From Puniceicoccales bacterium (GTDB taxonomy: Bacteria; Verrucomicrobiota; Verrucomicrobiia; Opitutales; LL51): a stretch of 15,027 nucleotides of DNA. This document shows positions 6,428 through 14,662 of this stretch, piece after piece. The DNA is taken from assembly GCA_031267435.1 (NCBI GenBank), contig JAIRZB010000023.1, positions 1-15,027 of the forward strand. Direction: 5' to 3'. Made by a program: the position numbers and the translations under genes. How positions within the stretch are numbered: position 1 is the first letter of the stretch; each line of letters starts with the position of its first letter. The notes under the pieces are model-generated. The model saw only the letters and a program-made list of their open reading frames with translations. It ran no database searches and was not told where the DNA came from.

Positions 6428-8788
6428 ATGTGGCCTAAGAAAAAGTCAAGTGGTGAAAATAGCTCTGGTTTTACACTGCGCGGGAAATACAATTGGGAAT
6501 CGGGGGTATATCGTATCCGATACAAAATTACTCAAAATGTTAATTGGTTCGAAATCGGATTGGTCGTTTTTCTAGCCTTTATCGTCACCCTGATTTGTTT
6601 TGTTGGGCAGGAACTCATGTGGGTTCAATTAATTCCCAATGCAAAGGCACGGATACAGGTAATGGCGGAAGTTCCTTTCGAGTATGTTAGCTATATCAAA
6701 ACACAGCGCCTCAAAGAACAGCGTAGAAATTTAGTCGCTCCAATCTATAAAATTGATCCGGAGATCTATGAAAGTTTTGAGAAAATTGTTCATAAACTCG
6801 ATGAATTACTGGACTCCTTTGTCCATCAGCGACTACAGGGTGAGGCCTATGCCTTTGAGATGAAAAATTTTGTTCGACGTTTCAATGAGCAATATGATGT
6901 GAATATCGGTTGGGGAGATGTCGACACACTATTGCGCCGCATCGATGAATTTGGTCGCACCGGAGTTTTAATTGATGGACTAAAGATCATTCACGGCGTT
7001 CTGAATGAAGGTATTATGGATGAGGTTTTAGCAAACCAACGGGAAAATGAATATTTTTTAAATATCGAGGTTGAGGGCATCGACCAGCGCGTACATAACC
7101 GCACGGTGGAAGAAGGTATTCATTTTTTCAAGTTACGCCTATCCTCGATCGATTCCAGTGCCGATGTATTGGAGGCAGTATTCCGCCTATTAAAGGCCGG
7201 TATCCGGGCGAATATTTCCTTTGATAATGTTGCCACAGCACAGAAAATAACACGTATTTTGAGGGAAACACCGGAGGTAATCGAAAAAGTTTTTTCAGGA
7301 AAAATTATTGTTGCATCGGGATCCATTGTTACGGATGAGGAATATGAATGTTTATCCGCCTATCGGGCAGCGCTGCAGGAAGCCCATGTTACGCCTCGCC
7401 ATATTAATGATAATGTATTGGAGCGTTTTTTTATTGTGCTTGCAACGCTCTTTTTGATCTATCTTTTTTTCAAAACGACACGTCCCGATCTTCGGATATT
7501 GACCCATAAGGAAGTATTCCTTGCGATTTTACTGTTGCTCTTGAATCTATTTGCCTGCCGGGTCGTTCTGTGGTGTTTTGAGTCAAAAATTTGGCGAGAA
7601 ATCATCGATACGGTTCCCCAAAGTTCAAAGTTTTACCTATCGCCGACGGTAGATCCCCTTCAGCTATTCCCTTATCTATTGCCTTTCACGCTATCGTGTC
7701 TTCTAGGAACACTACTCCTGCGTACGTATGTCGGTGTTTTATTGGGAGTTACAACCGCAATTTTGGGATGCCTAATGTCATCCCAATCGATTGAATTCTT
7801 CACCGCAATGTTGACCATTGTATTCATATCGATTTATTTCGTTCGCCATTCATATATGCGTACGCAAATCATTCGTAGCGGCGTTTTTAGTGGGATTATT
7901 TTGGGTTTTTCGGCTATTATACTATCATGGGGAGTACATGTATCGTACGGTATGATTTTTTTCCAAATCCTTCTCGGATTCTTTAATTGTTTATTTTCCG
8001 GCATGTTTGTATTAACCGTCTTGCCGATTTTTGAAAACTTATTTAAATGCTGCACAAACATTCGTCTTATCGAGCTGACAGATTATACGAATCCACTTCT
8101 TACGAAGTTACAAATTTTCGCCCCTGGGACCTATCACCATAGTCTAATGGTTGCCAATTTATCGGAGCAAGCTGCGATTAACATTCAAGCTAATCCTTTT
8201 CTATGCCGAACGCTTGCGCTATACCATGACATTGGAAAATTACGAAAGCCGGAGTATTTTACAGAAAATCAAAATGACAAAAACTTTCACGACAATCAAA
8301 CGCCATTTATGAGTGCGTTGATTATTAAAAATCATGTTAAAGATGGTGTGGCAATTGCAAAAGATGCCGGTCTTCCTCCACGTATTATCGATGGAATTAT
8401 CGAACACCATGGAACCACAGTGATTCGTTATTTTTACACGAAAGCCGTCAAGCAAAACGAAATGGCACAATCGGCCAAATTAGAGATTGAACGGTCAGCG
8501 TTTGCCTATGATGGGCCACGGCCACAATCGAAGGAAACGCTATTACTAGCCGTTGCGGATTCTTTGGAAGCGGCCAGTCGTTCCCTTCGCAATCCAACGG
8601 CGCAATCCATAGAAAATTTGGTCAATAATATCATTGATGGAAAAATTAAGGAAAGACAATTCGATGAATGCCGCATAACGTTTCGGGATATCGAGAAATT
8701 GCGCAAGTCTTTTTACTTTACACTACTCAATATGTTGCATTCCCGTATCGGCTACGACGATATTCAACTAACCAATGAACCCAGCTAA
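6428..8788 (+). CDS. pgpH: 7TM-HD family c-di-AMP phosphodiesterase, PgpH-like
   Basis: Membrane HD-domain phosphodiesterase of the 7TMR-HD family; the characterised Listeria PgpH degrades c-di-AMP. Order of parts: a short cytosolic N terminus; one membrane segment (IGLVVFLAFIVTLICFVGQEL); a long extracytoplasmic region of about 310 residues; a block of seven or so membrane segments (about 7425-8040 in base coordinates); and the cytosolic HD domain. In the HD domain GTYHHSLMV supplies the first His, ALYHDIGKL the His-Asp pair (H600-D601 counting from this start), and IIEHHGTT a later metal ligand. I chose the ATG at 6428 (MWPKKKSS), 32 bases after the mutL stop. An in-frame ATG at 6341 would add 29 residues but overlap mutL by 55 bases. 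The substrate is inferred from the family. Inclusion in a mutL-lpxI run suggests co-transcription. Confidence 0.87.
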   Translation: MWPKKKSSGENSSGFTLRGKYNWESGVYRIRYKITQNVNWFEIGLVVFLAFIVTLICFVGQELMWVQLIPNAKARIQVMAEVPFEYVSYIKTQRLKEQRRNLVAPIYKIDPEIYESFEKIVHKLDELLDSFVHQRLQGEAYAFEMKNFVRRFNEQYDVNIGWGDVDTLLRRIDEFGRTGVLIDGLKIIHGVLNEGIMDEVLANQRENEYFLNIEVEGIDQRVHNRTVEEGIHFFKLRLSSIDSSADVLEAVFRLLKAGIRANISFDNVATAQKITRILRETPEVIEKVFSGKIIVASGSIVTDEEYECLSAYRAALQEAHVTPRHINDNVLERFFIVLATLFLIYLFFKTTRPDLRILTHKEVFLAILLLLLNLFACRVVLWCFESKIWREIIDTVPQSSKFYLSPTVDPLQLFPYLLPFTLSCLLGTLLLRTYVGVLLGVTTAILGCLMSSQSIEFFTAMLTIVFISIYFVRHSYMRTQIIRSGVFSGIILGFSAIILSWGVHVSYGMIFFQILLGFFNCLFSGMFVLTVLPIFENLFKCCTNIRLIELTDYTNPLLTKLQIFAPGTYHHSLMVANLSEQAAINIQANPFLCRTLALYHDIGKLRKPEYFTENQNDKNFHDNQTPFMSALIIKNHVKDGVAIAKDAGLPPRIIDGIIEHHGTTVIRYFYTKAVKQNEMAQSAKLEIERSAFAYDGPRPQSKETLLLAVADSLEAASRSLRNPTAQSIENLVNNIIDGKIKERQFDECRITFRDIEKLRKSFYFTLLNMLHSRIGYDDIQLTNEPS

Positions 8789-8796
8789 ATCTGGGC

Positions 8797-9630
8797 ATGC
8801 CGATGGAACATTTTTTGCCGAACGATTTTTGCCCTGAGAAAGCGATTGTAACGATTATTGCTGGGAGAGGGGAGTATCCCGTACTATTGGCAAAGCGGAT
8901 AATGGCACAGGGGATCGGGTGTAATTTGATGGCCCTGGAAGGAGAAACGGCTTCGGAATTATTCGAACAATTTTCTGAAAAAAATCGAGCCAAAATTTTG
9001 GTGGGGCAATTGGGTAAGATGCTAAAGATACTTAAAAATTTTGGAACGACGGATGCTATTTTAGCGGGGCAAATTAAACCAATTCGGCTTTTTCGCGACC
9101 TACATCCTGACTGGCGGGCGCTTTGTTTGCTAAGAAAAATCAAGGAACGCAATGCGGATACTATTTTTTCGACCATCTGCGATCAAATTGAAAAGATGGG
9201 CATACGCATTTTGGATGCACGCAGTTTCATGGGGCCCGATGTTGTGGTCCGATCGGGAAAATTTCCCATAAAATGCCATGTTGTGGAACATGGAATTTAC
9301 ATCGCATCGGAAATTGCCCGTTTAAATATTGGGCAGAGTGTGATTGTGAAAAATGGAACGACTTTGTGTGTCGAAGGGTTCGATGGAACGGACTCAATGA
9401 TTCGCCACGCACAAACCCTAGGCCTCGACGAAATGCTTTTCGTAAAAACTTCAAAACCACACCATGATTTTCGCTTTGATGTTCCGATTTTCGGCATCCA
9501 GACCCTGGAAATAATGAAGGAATCGGGCATTCGCTTCGCGGCATTGGAGGCGGAACGAACGATTATTCTCAATCAAAATTTGGTTTTGCAATATGCGGAA
9601 AAATCAGGTATTAAAATTTTCGGATACTAA
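8797..9630 (+). CDS. lpxI: UDP-2,3-diacylglucosamine diphosphatase LpxI
   Basis: Lipid A pathway enzyme that cleaves UDP-2,3-diacylglucosamine to lipid X and UMP; LpxI is the alternative to LpxH and LpxG. The 277-residue protein has the two-domain LpxI layout. The N-terminal domain has TIIAGRGEYPVLLAKRI and the segment TDAILAGQIKPIRLF. The C-terminal domain has the signature IGQSVIVKNGTTLCVEGFDGTDSMIRHA. Further on, FVKTSKPHHDFRFDVPIFG and ALEAERTIILNQ complete the family pattern, including the EGFDGTD and RFDVP metal/substrate region. Two in-frame ATGs (8797 and 8803) are both possible starts. The gap to the upstream gene is only eight bases, and the downstream permease starts on the base after its stop, so they are surely one transcript. 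It is firm evidence for a lipid A-bearing outer membrane. Confidence 0.95.
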   Translation: MPMEHFLPNDFCPEKAIVTIIAGRGEYPVLLAKRIMAQGIGCNLMALEGETASELFEQFSEKNRAKILVGQLGKMLKILKNFGTTDAILAGQIKPIRLFRDLHPDWRALCLLRKIKERNADTIFSTICDQIEKMGIRILDARSFMGPDVVVRSGKFPIKCHVVEHGIYIASEIARLNIGQSVIVKNGTTLCVEGFDGTDSMIRHAQTLGLDEMLFVKTSKPHHDFRFDVPIFGIQTLEIMKESGIRFAALEAERTIILNQNLVLQYAEKSGIKIFGY

Positions 9631-10851
9631 ATGAATTGGTCTACCTACTTAGCTCTAAAAAATTTATTTCCAAGCGGTCGAAAATTTTCATTTTTTACCG
9701 CAATGTCCATCATCGGTGTTACGCTAGGCGTGGCGGTTCTAGTGGTTGTGCAAAGCGTGATGAATGGTTTTCAGGCGGAGATTCGGCGTAATCTAATCCG
9801 TATGCAGGGCGAGATCCGTGTGGAGCGTCTAGGATCCATCGAAGATTTGGCGGAATTCGAAAAAAAAATGCAAAAATTCAATGAGATTGAGGCGATTGCT
9901 CCCTACGGCTGTGGCGTCGTCATGTTGATCTATGGCAATCAACCGGCATTTCCATTTGCCAAGGGAATTACGAAGGATGAGGCAAAGGTAACGGAAATTG
10001 GTCAGTCACTGAAGTTTTGCTCCCTGGAAGATTTGGATAATAATCGTATTATTCTGGGGGAACAATTGGCGATGAAAATGGGAATTCACCTTGGAGATCG
10101 GGTAGAGTTATATTCGCCATTGGCATTGGAAGCGCTACAAAACGATGATATTATTTTTCCACGGGAGGTGGAGGTGGTAGGATTTTTTGAGGCCAATGAC
10201 TACGGTAAAAATGCATTTCTGTGCTCCCTGGAGCGGATGCAGGATTTATATGATTTGGGGGAAGGTGCCCATGGATTTACCATTAGGGTAAAATCGGGAT
10301 GTTCCGTCGAAAATTTTGCCGAAAAATTGCAGGTGCAATTGGGTTCGGAGTATCGCGTAACGGATTGGATTCACGGAAATAGCGAATTATTATTCGCACT
10401 GCGCTGGGAAAAAACAATGATGTTCTTCGTATTACTATTTATTCTTTTAGTCGCATCATTTTCGATTTCGAGCATGCTGATTACAAACGTGGTACGGAAA
10501 ACGCGTGAGATTGGTGTCGTGATTGCGATGGGGGGTAATCGCTGGGGGATTGCCCGATGTTTTTGTTTACAAGGATTTTTTATCGGAATATGTGGAATAT
10601 TTTTAGGCATTTTAGGTGGCATAGGTGTGTTGCAATGCCGAGATGGGATCATAAAAATTATAAATCGACTATTGGCCTTTGAGAGCGCGCAGAGCTACCT
10701 GGCACAGTTTATGCACCTTCCGGTCGAGTATAGTATAAATGATTTTATCTTTATCAGTTTATTTTCGCTGTTAATTTGCATTTTTTCAGGAATCGTTCCG
10801 GGATTAAAGGCGGCTCGCATTCATCCAGCAAATGCATTACGCTATGAATAA
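9631..10851 (+). CDS. LolC/LolE-family ABC transporter permease (lipoprotein release)
   Basis: Inner-membrane permease of the MacB/FtsX superfamily, most like LolC/LolE, which with the ATPase LolD releases lipoproteins for transfer to the outer membrane. The start MNWSTYLALKNLFPSGRKFSF followed by MSIIGVTLGVAVLVVVQSVMNGF is the classic family N terminus with the first membrane helix. A periplasmic domain of about 220 residues follows. Three further helices make up the FtsX domain: MMFFVLLFILLVASFSISSMLI; the region after KTREIGVVIAMGGNRWGIARCF, which is the coupling stretch for the ATPase; and a last helix ending IFSGIVPGLKAARIHPANALRYE. The ATG directly abuts the lpxI stop, so expression is coupled. 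No lolD follows; the next gene is on the other strand and overlaps by ten bases. Whether it is LolC, LolE or a fused-role LolF cannot be told here. Confidence 0.88.
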   Translation: MNWSTYLALKNLFPSGRKFSFFTAMSIIGVTLGVAVLVVVQSVMNGFQAEIRRNLIRMQGEIRVERLGSIEDLAEFEKKMQKFNEIEAIAPYGCGVVMLIYGNQPAFPFAKGITKDEAKVTEIGQSLKFCSLEDLDNNRIILGEQLAMKMGIHLGDRVELYSPLALEALQNDDIIFPREVEVVGFFEANDYGKNAFLCSLERMQDLYDLGEGAHGFTIRVKSGCSVENFAEKLQVQLGSEYRVTDWIHGNSELLFALRWEKTMMFFVLLFILLVASFSISSMLITNVVRKTREIGVVIAMGGNRWGIARCFCLQGFFIGICGIFLGILGGIGVLQCRDGIIKIINRLLAFESAQSYLAQFMHLPVEYSINDFIFISLFSLLICIFSGIVPGLKAARIHPANALRYE

Positions 10852-11996
10852 TCATTGGACAAATCGGATAGCATTTCTCTTATTCGCTCCGCCTCCTCAT
10901 GGGTATAGGGAAGTGCTTTAGGGTCTTCGATATCGGATAGTATTTCTCTTATTTGTTCCAACTCTTCGGAGGTATAGGGAAGTGTTTTAGGATCTGCGAT
11001 GTACGAATCATTGATTTGTTTAGGAAGAATTCTCCCCATTGTCCCAAAGAGATATCCACCCATCGTACCGATAAGTTGGTCACAATCAATTAAAAATGGG
11101 GTTTCACCGAATGCGGCATGGTCGAAATCAATGAGTACTAATTGCGTATAATTATTTTTTTGGATTAGGAAATTACAGGATTGGAGATCATTGTGCGCGA
11201 TTTTGCATAAATGTAAAAATCCTACAACCTTAATCATATCTTGAACCATGCAAATTCTCTCTTCTGCTTCGCCAAAATCCATATCGGGGAAAAGATCTTT
11301 TCGTGGTACAAGAACCCCATCCTCGGAGGGCAAATCAGGCACAGGGATGTCACTGGGAACTGGAGTAATAGTAGAGCGAAATGGCTTTCGATTGGCGAAG
11401 AAAACATCATGCAAAGATATGGCATCGAGGACTTCTAGGCTTGCGATATGATCAATGCAGTCGATGGGGGCCATTAGGTATTTTAGATGGGCAAATTCTG
11501 CCAGTATTGCATCCAAATCGCGTTTGTTATGTAAAAAAATATTGGCAACCGCTTGACGAATTCGAACTCCCGCTTCGGCTTCATATTCGGCATTCAAACA
11601 TGACATTCCTCGAAGCATACGTGATCGCCCCATACTTTTCTTGGGTTTTAAAATATAAGTTCTACCTTGAAATGTTCCCTTTTTCATATTTTGGCAATTG
11701 CTCAATTTGGGATAGAAAGCCTTCAATGAATCGTCATCGAAAATTTGTTCAGCTGAATTTTTTTCCGTCTGCGCAATGGAGAGTGCGAATCCAAAATTGG
11801 GAAATGCTTGATCGATGGCTTGTACTTCTTCTTTCGATAATTGACCGATCCATAGTTCCGACCTACGCGATGGTATTAAATCTTCCAATTTCGCAAAAAG
11901 AGGAGCCCTTTCGACGGTTATCGAAGAATTTAATAGGGAATTGAAGGAAACATGGGGCAATAGTCCACCAATGAGTATAATTTTTTTATTTAACAT
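10842..11996 (-). CDS. Unrecognised protein with a kinase-like catalytic loop; candidate effector
   Basis: I do not recognise a named family. The 384-residue product has features of a protein-kinase-like fold. TYILKPKK (113-120) could supply the ATP-binding Lys and AEYEAEAG (136-143) the helix-C Glu. KIAHNDLQSCNFLI (265-278) fits the catalytic loop HxDxxxxN with D270 and N275. LVLIDFDHA (286-294) stands where the DFG motif would be, as DFD. The usual glycine-rich loop is not clear, and His-Arg-Asp is replaced by His-Asn-Asp, as in small-molecule or atypical kinases. The C terminus has two tandem 22-residue repeats. Residues 1-30 have no clear cleavable signal. It overlaps the 3' end of the permease gene by ten bases and follows the ATPase gene after 93 AT-rich bases. 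A type III substrate is possible given the nearby secretion genes, but this is inference. Confidence 0.6.
   Translation of the reverse strand: MLNKKIILIGGLLPHVSFNSLLNSSITVERAPLFAKLEDLIPSRRSELWIGQLSKEEVQAIDQAFPNFGFALSIAQTEKNSAEQIFDDDSLKAFYPKLSNCQNMKKGTFQGRTYILKPKKSMGRSRMLRGMSCLNAEYEAEAGVRIRQAVANIFLHNKRDLDAILAEFAHLKYLMAPIDCIDHIASLEVLDAISLHDVFFANRKPFRSTITPVPSDIPVPDLPSEDGVLVPRKDLFPDMDFGEAEERICMVQDMIKVVGFLHLCKIAHNDLQSCNFLIQKNNYTQLVLIDFDHAAFGETPFLIDCDQLIGTMGGYLFGTMGRILPKQINDSYIADPKTLPYTSEELEQIREILSDIEDPKALPYTHEEAERIREMLSDLSNDYS
10860..10994 (-). repeat. Tandem 22-residue coding repeat at the C terminus of the kinase-like protein
   Basis: Bases 10929-10994 and 10860-10925 encode DPKTLPYTSEELEQIREILS... 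and DPKALPYTHEEAERIREMLS..., two copies with a 69-base (23-residue) period. The DNA is also clearly alike, so this is a fairly recent in-frame duplication. Each copy looks like a short Pro-containing turn followed by an amphipathic helix. Confidence 0.85.
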
Positions 11997-12089
11997 AACG
12001 AAAGATTTTTTATTTTTAGTTTTTGTCTGGATTAAAACTTTTTCTAAAAATTTTTTCCCATTATTTTCAATGATTTTCTATGACGAAAA

Positions 12090-13376
12090 TTAATTCATTT
12101 CGGCGAGTAGGGCAAGGAGAGCTTCCTGGCCAATTTCACCGTGCACATAGTGTTCCAAAGCGATTTCCCGTAGCGTTTCCATTCCTTCCTGGCACGCCTG
12201 TTGACGCATTATATCCTCGTCACTTTTTCGATCGATCAATTTCTGGATGGTTCCGCTCACCGGTAAAATTTCCATCACCGCCTGGCGGCCTTTGTACCCC
12301 ATATTTAAACAGCGTTCGCAACCTACCGGCTCACTCACTTTTGCATCCTCGGGTATGGGAAACTCGGGCGCTATTTCTTTCAAAAATTCCGGATCAAATA
12401 CGCCCGCTTTGGCACAATGCGGACATAACTTTCGCACAAGCCGCTGGGATAATACACCCCGTAGAGTTGCCGCAACGAGATAGGATGGTACGCCCAAATC
12501 CAGTAACCTTGTGATCGCATTGATGGTATCTTTTGCATGTACCGTACTCAAAACAAGGTGTCCTGTTAGTGCTGCGCGGATTGCAATTTCAGCCGTCTCC
12601 CTATCGCGGATTTCTCCAACGAGAATAATATTGGGTGCCTGGCGTAGCATCGATCGTAGTGCCGTTGCAAAGGTCATGCCGATCGTCTCATTGACCGAAA
12701 CTTGATTGATTCCCGAAAGCTGATATTCCACGGGATCTTCCACGGTGATTACCTTGCGTTCCGGTGAAGAAATTTTTTTAATAATGGAGTACAGCGTGGT
12801 TGATTTTCCTGAACCGGTTGGACCGGCCACCACAATAATGCCGTTTTGAATAGAGACGAGCCTATTCAATTTTTCGACATCCCTATCGCGAGCTCCGAGT
12901 TTTTGCAGCGAGAAATTTTCACCGTCACTGCTCAGCAAACGCATCACTATGCATTCGCCGAGGTATCCGGGCAAAATGGATACGCGCACGTCGAACTTTT
13001 TATCGCCATTAGTCAATGAAAAACGTCCGTCCTGCGGAATGCGTTTTTCATCGATTTTTAATTTTGATAAAATTTTCACACGTGTGACGATGCCACTGTG
13101 GAGATTGACGGGCAAGTTTCTTATGGTTTTCAGGTTTCCATCGATGCGGTAGCGCACTCTAACATAGGTTCGGTAGCGCTCGAAGTGGATATCGGAAGCC
13201 TCCATTTCAACGGCTTTTTGGATCCAGAAATCAAGAAATTCCTCTGCGGAGCTATTTTTTTTCTGAGCACTCGCTGCAATGACATTACCTTCGCTATCTT
13301 TTTTGGCGTAGGGTTCCAATGCTTTCACGTCGGGCAGTTTCGGGCGCTTGCGAAATAATGAACGGAACATGGACAT
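12090..13376 (-). CDS. GspE/PilB-type secretion ATPase, short form
   Basis: Hexameric ATPase of the type II secretion / type IV pilus family. Motifs in order: VEMEASDIHFERY with RVRYRIDG of the N2 domain; Walker A GPTGSGKST (185-193); Asp box TVEDPVEYQ (211-219); Walker B ILVGEIRDRETAE (251-263); His box TGHLVLSTVHA (271-281). Two CxxC pairs, C318/C321 and C353/C356, are the zinc-binding element of the GspE/PilB group. At 428 residues it is shorter than the usual 500-570, because the N-terminal domain that docks on GspL or PilM-type partners is absent; only about 45 charged residues precede the N2 domain. AAAGGA ten bases upstream, inside the preceding gene's last codons, serves as ribosome-binding site. 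It starts three bases after the lipoprotein gene. No pilin or other secretion gene is in view, so its exact system is open. Confidence 0.92.
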   Translation of the reverse strand: MSMFRSLFRKRPKLPDVKALEPYAKKDSEGNVIAASAQKKNSSAEEFLDFWIQKAVEMEASDIHFERYRTYVRVRYRIDGNLKTIRNLPVNLHSGIVTRVKILSKLKIDEKRIPQDGRFSLTNGDKKFDVRVSILPGYLGECIVMRLLSSDGENFSLQKLGARDRDVEKLNRLVSIQNGIIVVAGPTGSGKSTTLYSIIKKISSPERKVITVEDPVEYQLSGINQVSVNETIGMTFATALRSMLRQAPNIILVGEIRDRETAEIAIRAALTGHLVLSTVHAKDTINAITRLLDLGVPSYLVAATLRGVLSQRLVRKLCPHCAKAGVFDPEFLKEIAPEFPIPEDAKVSEPVGCERCLNMGYKGRQAVMEILPVSGTIQKLIDRKSDEDIMRQQACQEGMETLREIALEHYVHGEIGQEALLALLAEMN

Positions 13377-13379
13377 CGT

Positions 13380-13874
13380 TTAATTTTCCTTTAATTTTCT
13401 AAGCTTTACGATCGTATCGCTAATATCTTTCACCAATTGATCCAATTCGTGGTCTTCCATTTCTGGAAAAATTGCAAAGGTACCATCCGGCTTCGTATCG
13501 CGAATCGGCATGGATAGACCAACGGATTTTCCATTGAAAACAAAAACAATTTTTCGATTAAGGCCTTCGACGGACAGTTTATAAAATTCGATGGCAGCGC
13601 GCTGTGTGAGCTGGAAAATAAGACACTTACCGAAGTTCGACTGGGCAATGCGAACCGATTCAATGTCACCGGCCAGCAGTATTGGCTGCGAACAGATGGG
13701 AATATTCAAATGACTGACTGGCATGGTGGCCGTCGATGCCCAAATAAAATCGCCCCCATTTGATTTTTGTTCAATAAAAAATTGGAAATCAAACTTTGGT
13801 AAATCCTTCGTCGTTTGGCAACTCGTAAAAAATATCAACGCTACGAAGAAAAAAACACGCCCGATCATCCCCAT
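13380..13874 (-). CDS. Lipoprotein with a SecD periplasmic-domain-like core
   Basis: A 164-residue predicted lipoprotein. The N terminus MGMIGRVFFFVALIFFTSCQ is a type II signal with lipobox FTSC, so Cys19 would be lipidated. The middle and C-terminal parts resemble the periplasmic P1 head region of SecD/SecDF: ILLAGDIESVRIAQSN, then CLIFQLTQRAAIEFYKLSVEGLNRKIVFVFNGKSVGLSMPIRD, and a final acidic helix (MEDHELDQLVKDI). This echoes the SecD pattern in which a beta-strand core is followed by a statement of the type 'x-lailldG-x-v-sxP'. The likeness is by eye and not decisive. It lies three bases before the GspE-type ATPase gene and probably shares its transcript. It may help assembly or export at the envelope. 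A second ATG two codons in is an alternative start. Confidence 0.7.
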   Translation of the reverse strand: MGMIGRVFFFVALIFFTSCQTTKDLPKFDFQFFIEQKSNGGDFIWASTATMPVSHLNIPICSQPILLAGDIESVRIAQSNFGKCLIFQLTQRAAIEFYKLSVEGLNRKIVFVFNGKSVGLSMPIRDTKPDGTFAIFPEMEDHELDQLVKDISDTIVKLRKLKEN

Positions 13875-13969
13875 TGCTTCAATAGTAGAGCTTTCTAGCG
13901 AAAAGGAAATCTTTTTTCGTAATAATTCATTAAAAAGCTAATGCTACCGGGAAATCGTATGGTAACGTA

Positions 13970-13997
13970 TTGACAGCTAATAAATTCGGGATGTTAT
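13970..13997 (+). promoter_or_regulatory. Sigma70-type promoter for the secreted-protein gene
   Basis: A perfect TTGACA -35 box at 13970-13975 is followed, after 16 bases, by TGTTAT at 13992-13997 (four of six -10 positions). It lies in the 130-base divergent region between the lipoprotein gene and the next plus-strand gene. A start about seven bases after the -10 box would fall at roughly 14004-14005, on the ATG itself, giving a leaderless or nearly leaderless mRNA. Confidence 0.45.
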
Positions 13998-14004
13998 TCG
14001 TGTC

Positions 14005-14640
14005 ATGACCATACAAAAAGTTTTTAAAGTTATTTTAGTAGGATTATTAATGAACGGAAATTATTGCAATGCTCAAAGGGTGCGAATAAGGATTATTCCA
14101 GAACAACTAGCTGAATACACATCCTTGGATTCTTTCGATCAGGCTAAAAATTTTGCGATGGATTTAAGCGAAGCAAAGGAAGATCAAATTCAAATAGAAG
14201 GTGATGTGAATGCGCAGAAAATCGAAACCGCCGTGAGGATTGTTTTGGAAAATACGGTGAGAAAATGGTTTCCGAATTTTGACCCAAATGGGAGCTTTGC
14301 TTCGATTCCCGACGAAAAAAAACCAATGCTGGCTGCTTTTTTATGGGAAATACAAGAATGGTTATTTATGTGTAGCATAAATTCAGCCCTATATTGTCTA
14401 AACAAACTCCATGAAATTGCACCCAGTGATTTTGATAAAGCAAAACTTTTACTCTTATCCCAGTGTGAAAGTGAAAGGTCCCCTAACCCGCTTGATGGGG
14501 CCGATTGGAATGTCATTGGCAATGCTGTGCTAATGCTAAAGCGAGAAAAGAATGGACGTTCTGAGGATGCGAAAATCCTTTTAGGGCGATTAAAAAGGTC
14601 GGACCATTATGAGGCCTTACTAGGTGATTGGACGGAGTAA
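14005..14640 (+). CDS. Unrecognised secreted protein
   Basis: I do not recognise this 211-residue protein. The N terminus MTIQKVFKVILVGLLMNGNYCNAQ looks like a cleavable signal peptide, with a likely cut after CNA (residue 23), so it would act in the periplasm or outside the cell. The mature part begins VRIRIIPEQL and is then mainly helical and charged. It contains several Cys residues (near C119, C126 and C150) and no repeats, membrane segments or catalytic motif that I can name. No Shine-Dalgarno sequence precedes the ATG at 14005. An in-frame ATG at 14050 has AGGA eight bases upstream, but starting there would remove the signal peptide. It is followed after 22 bases by the metallo-beta-lactamase-fold remnant, which also has a signal peptide, and the two may form one transcript. 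Confidence 0.6.
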   Translation: MTIQKVFKVILVGLLMNGNYCNAQRVRIRIIPEQLAEYTSLDSFDQAKNFAMDLSEAKEDQIQIEGDVNAQKIETAVRIVLENTVRKWFPNFDPNGSFASIPDEKKPMLAAFLWEIQEWLFMCSINSALYCLNKLHEIAPSDFDKAKLLLLSQCESERSPNPLDGADWNVIGNAVLMLKREKNGRSEDAKILLGRLKRSDHYEALLGDWTE

Positions 14641-14662
14641 AGAAAAATAGAGGAAAAAGAAT

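Noticed and set aside
8780..8795. A CCCAG/CTGGG stem at the junction of the HD-domain gene and lpxI, as a terminator
   Set aside because: Only five base pairs, no T-run, and the genes are eight bases apart, so termination here is unlikely.
11381..11944. A 187-residue plus-strand open frame opposite the kinase-like gene
   Set aside because: There is no ribosome-binding site and no domain, while the minus-strand frame is longer and carries coherent motifs.
12080..12514. A 144-residue plus-strand open frame opposite the secretion ATPase gene
   Set aside because: It is antisense to well-conserved GspE motifs and has no family likeness.
13882..13910. Minus-strand promoter for the lipoprotein gene, with TACTAT as -10 box
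   Set aside because: The -10 box is acceptable, but the -35 position reads ATTTCC, only two of six, so I could not support it as a feature.
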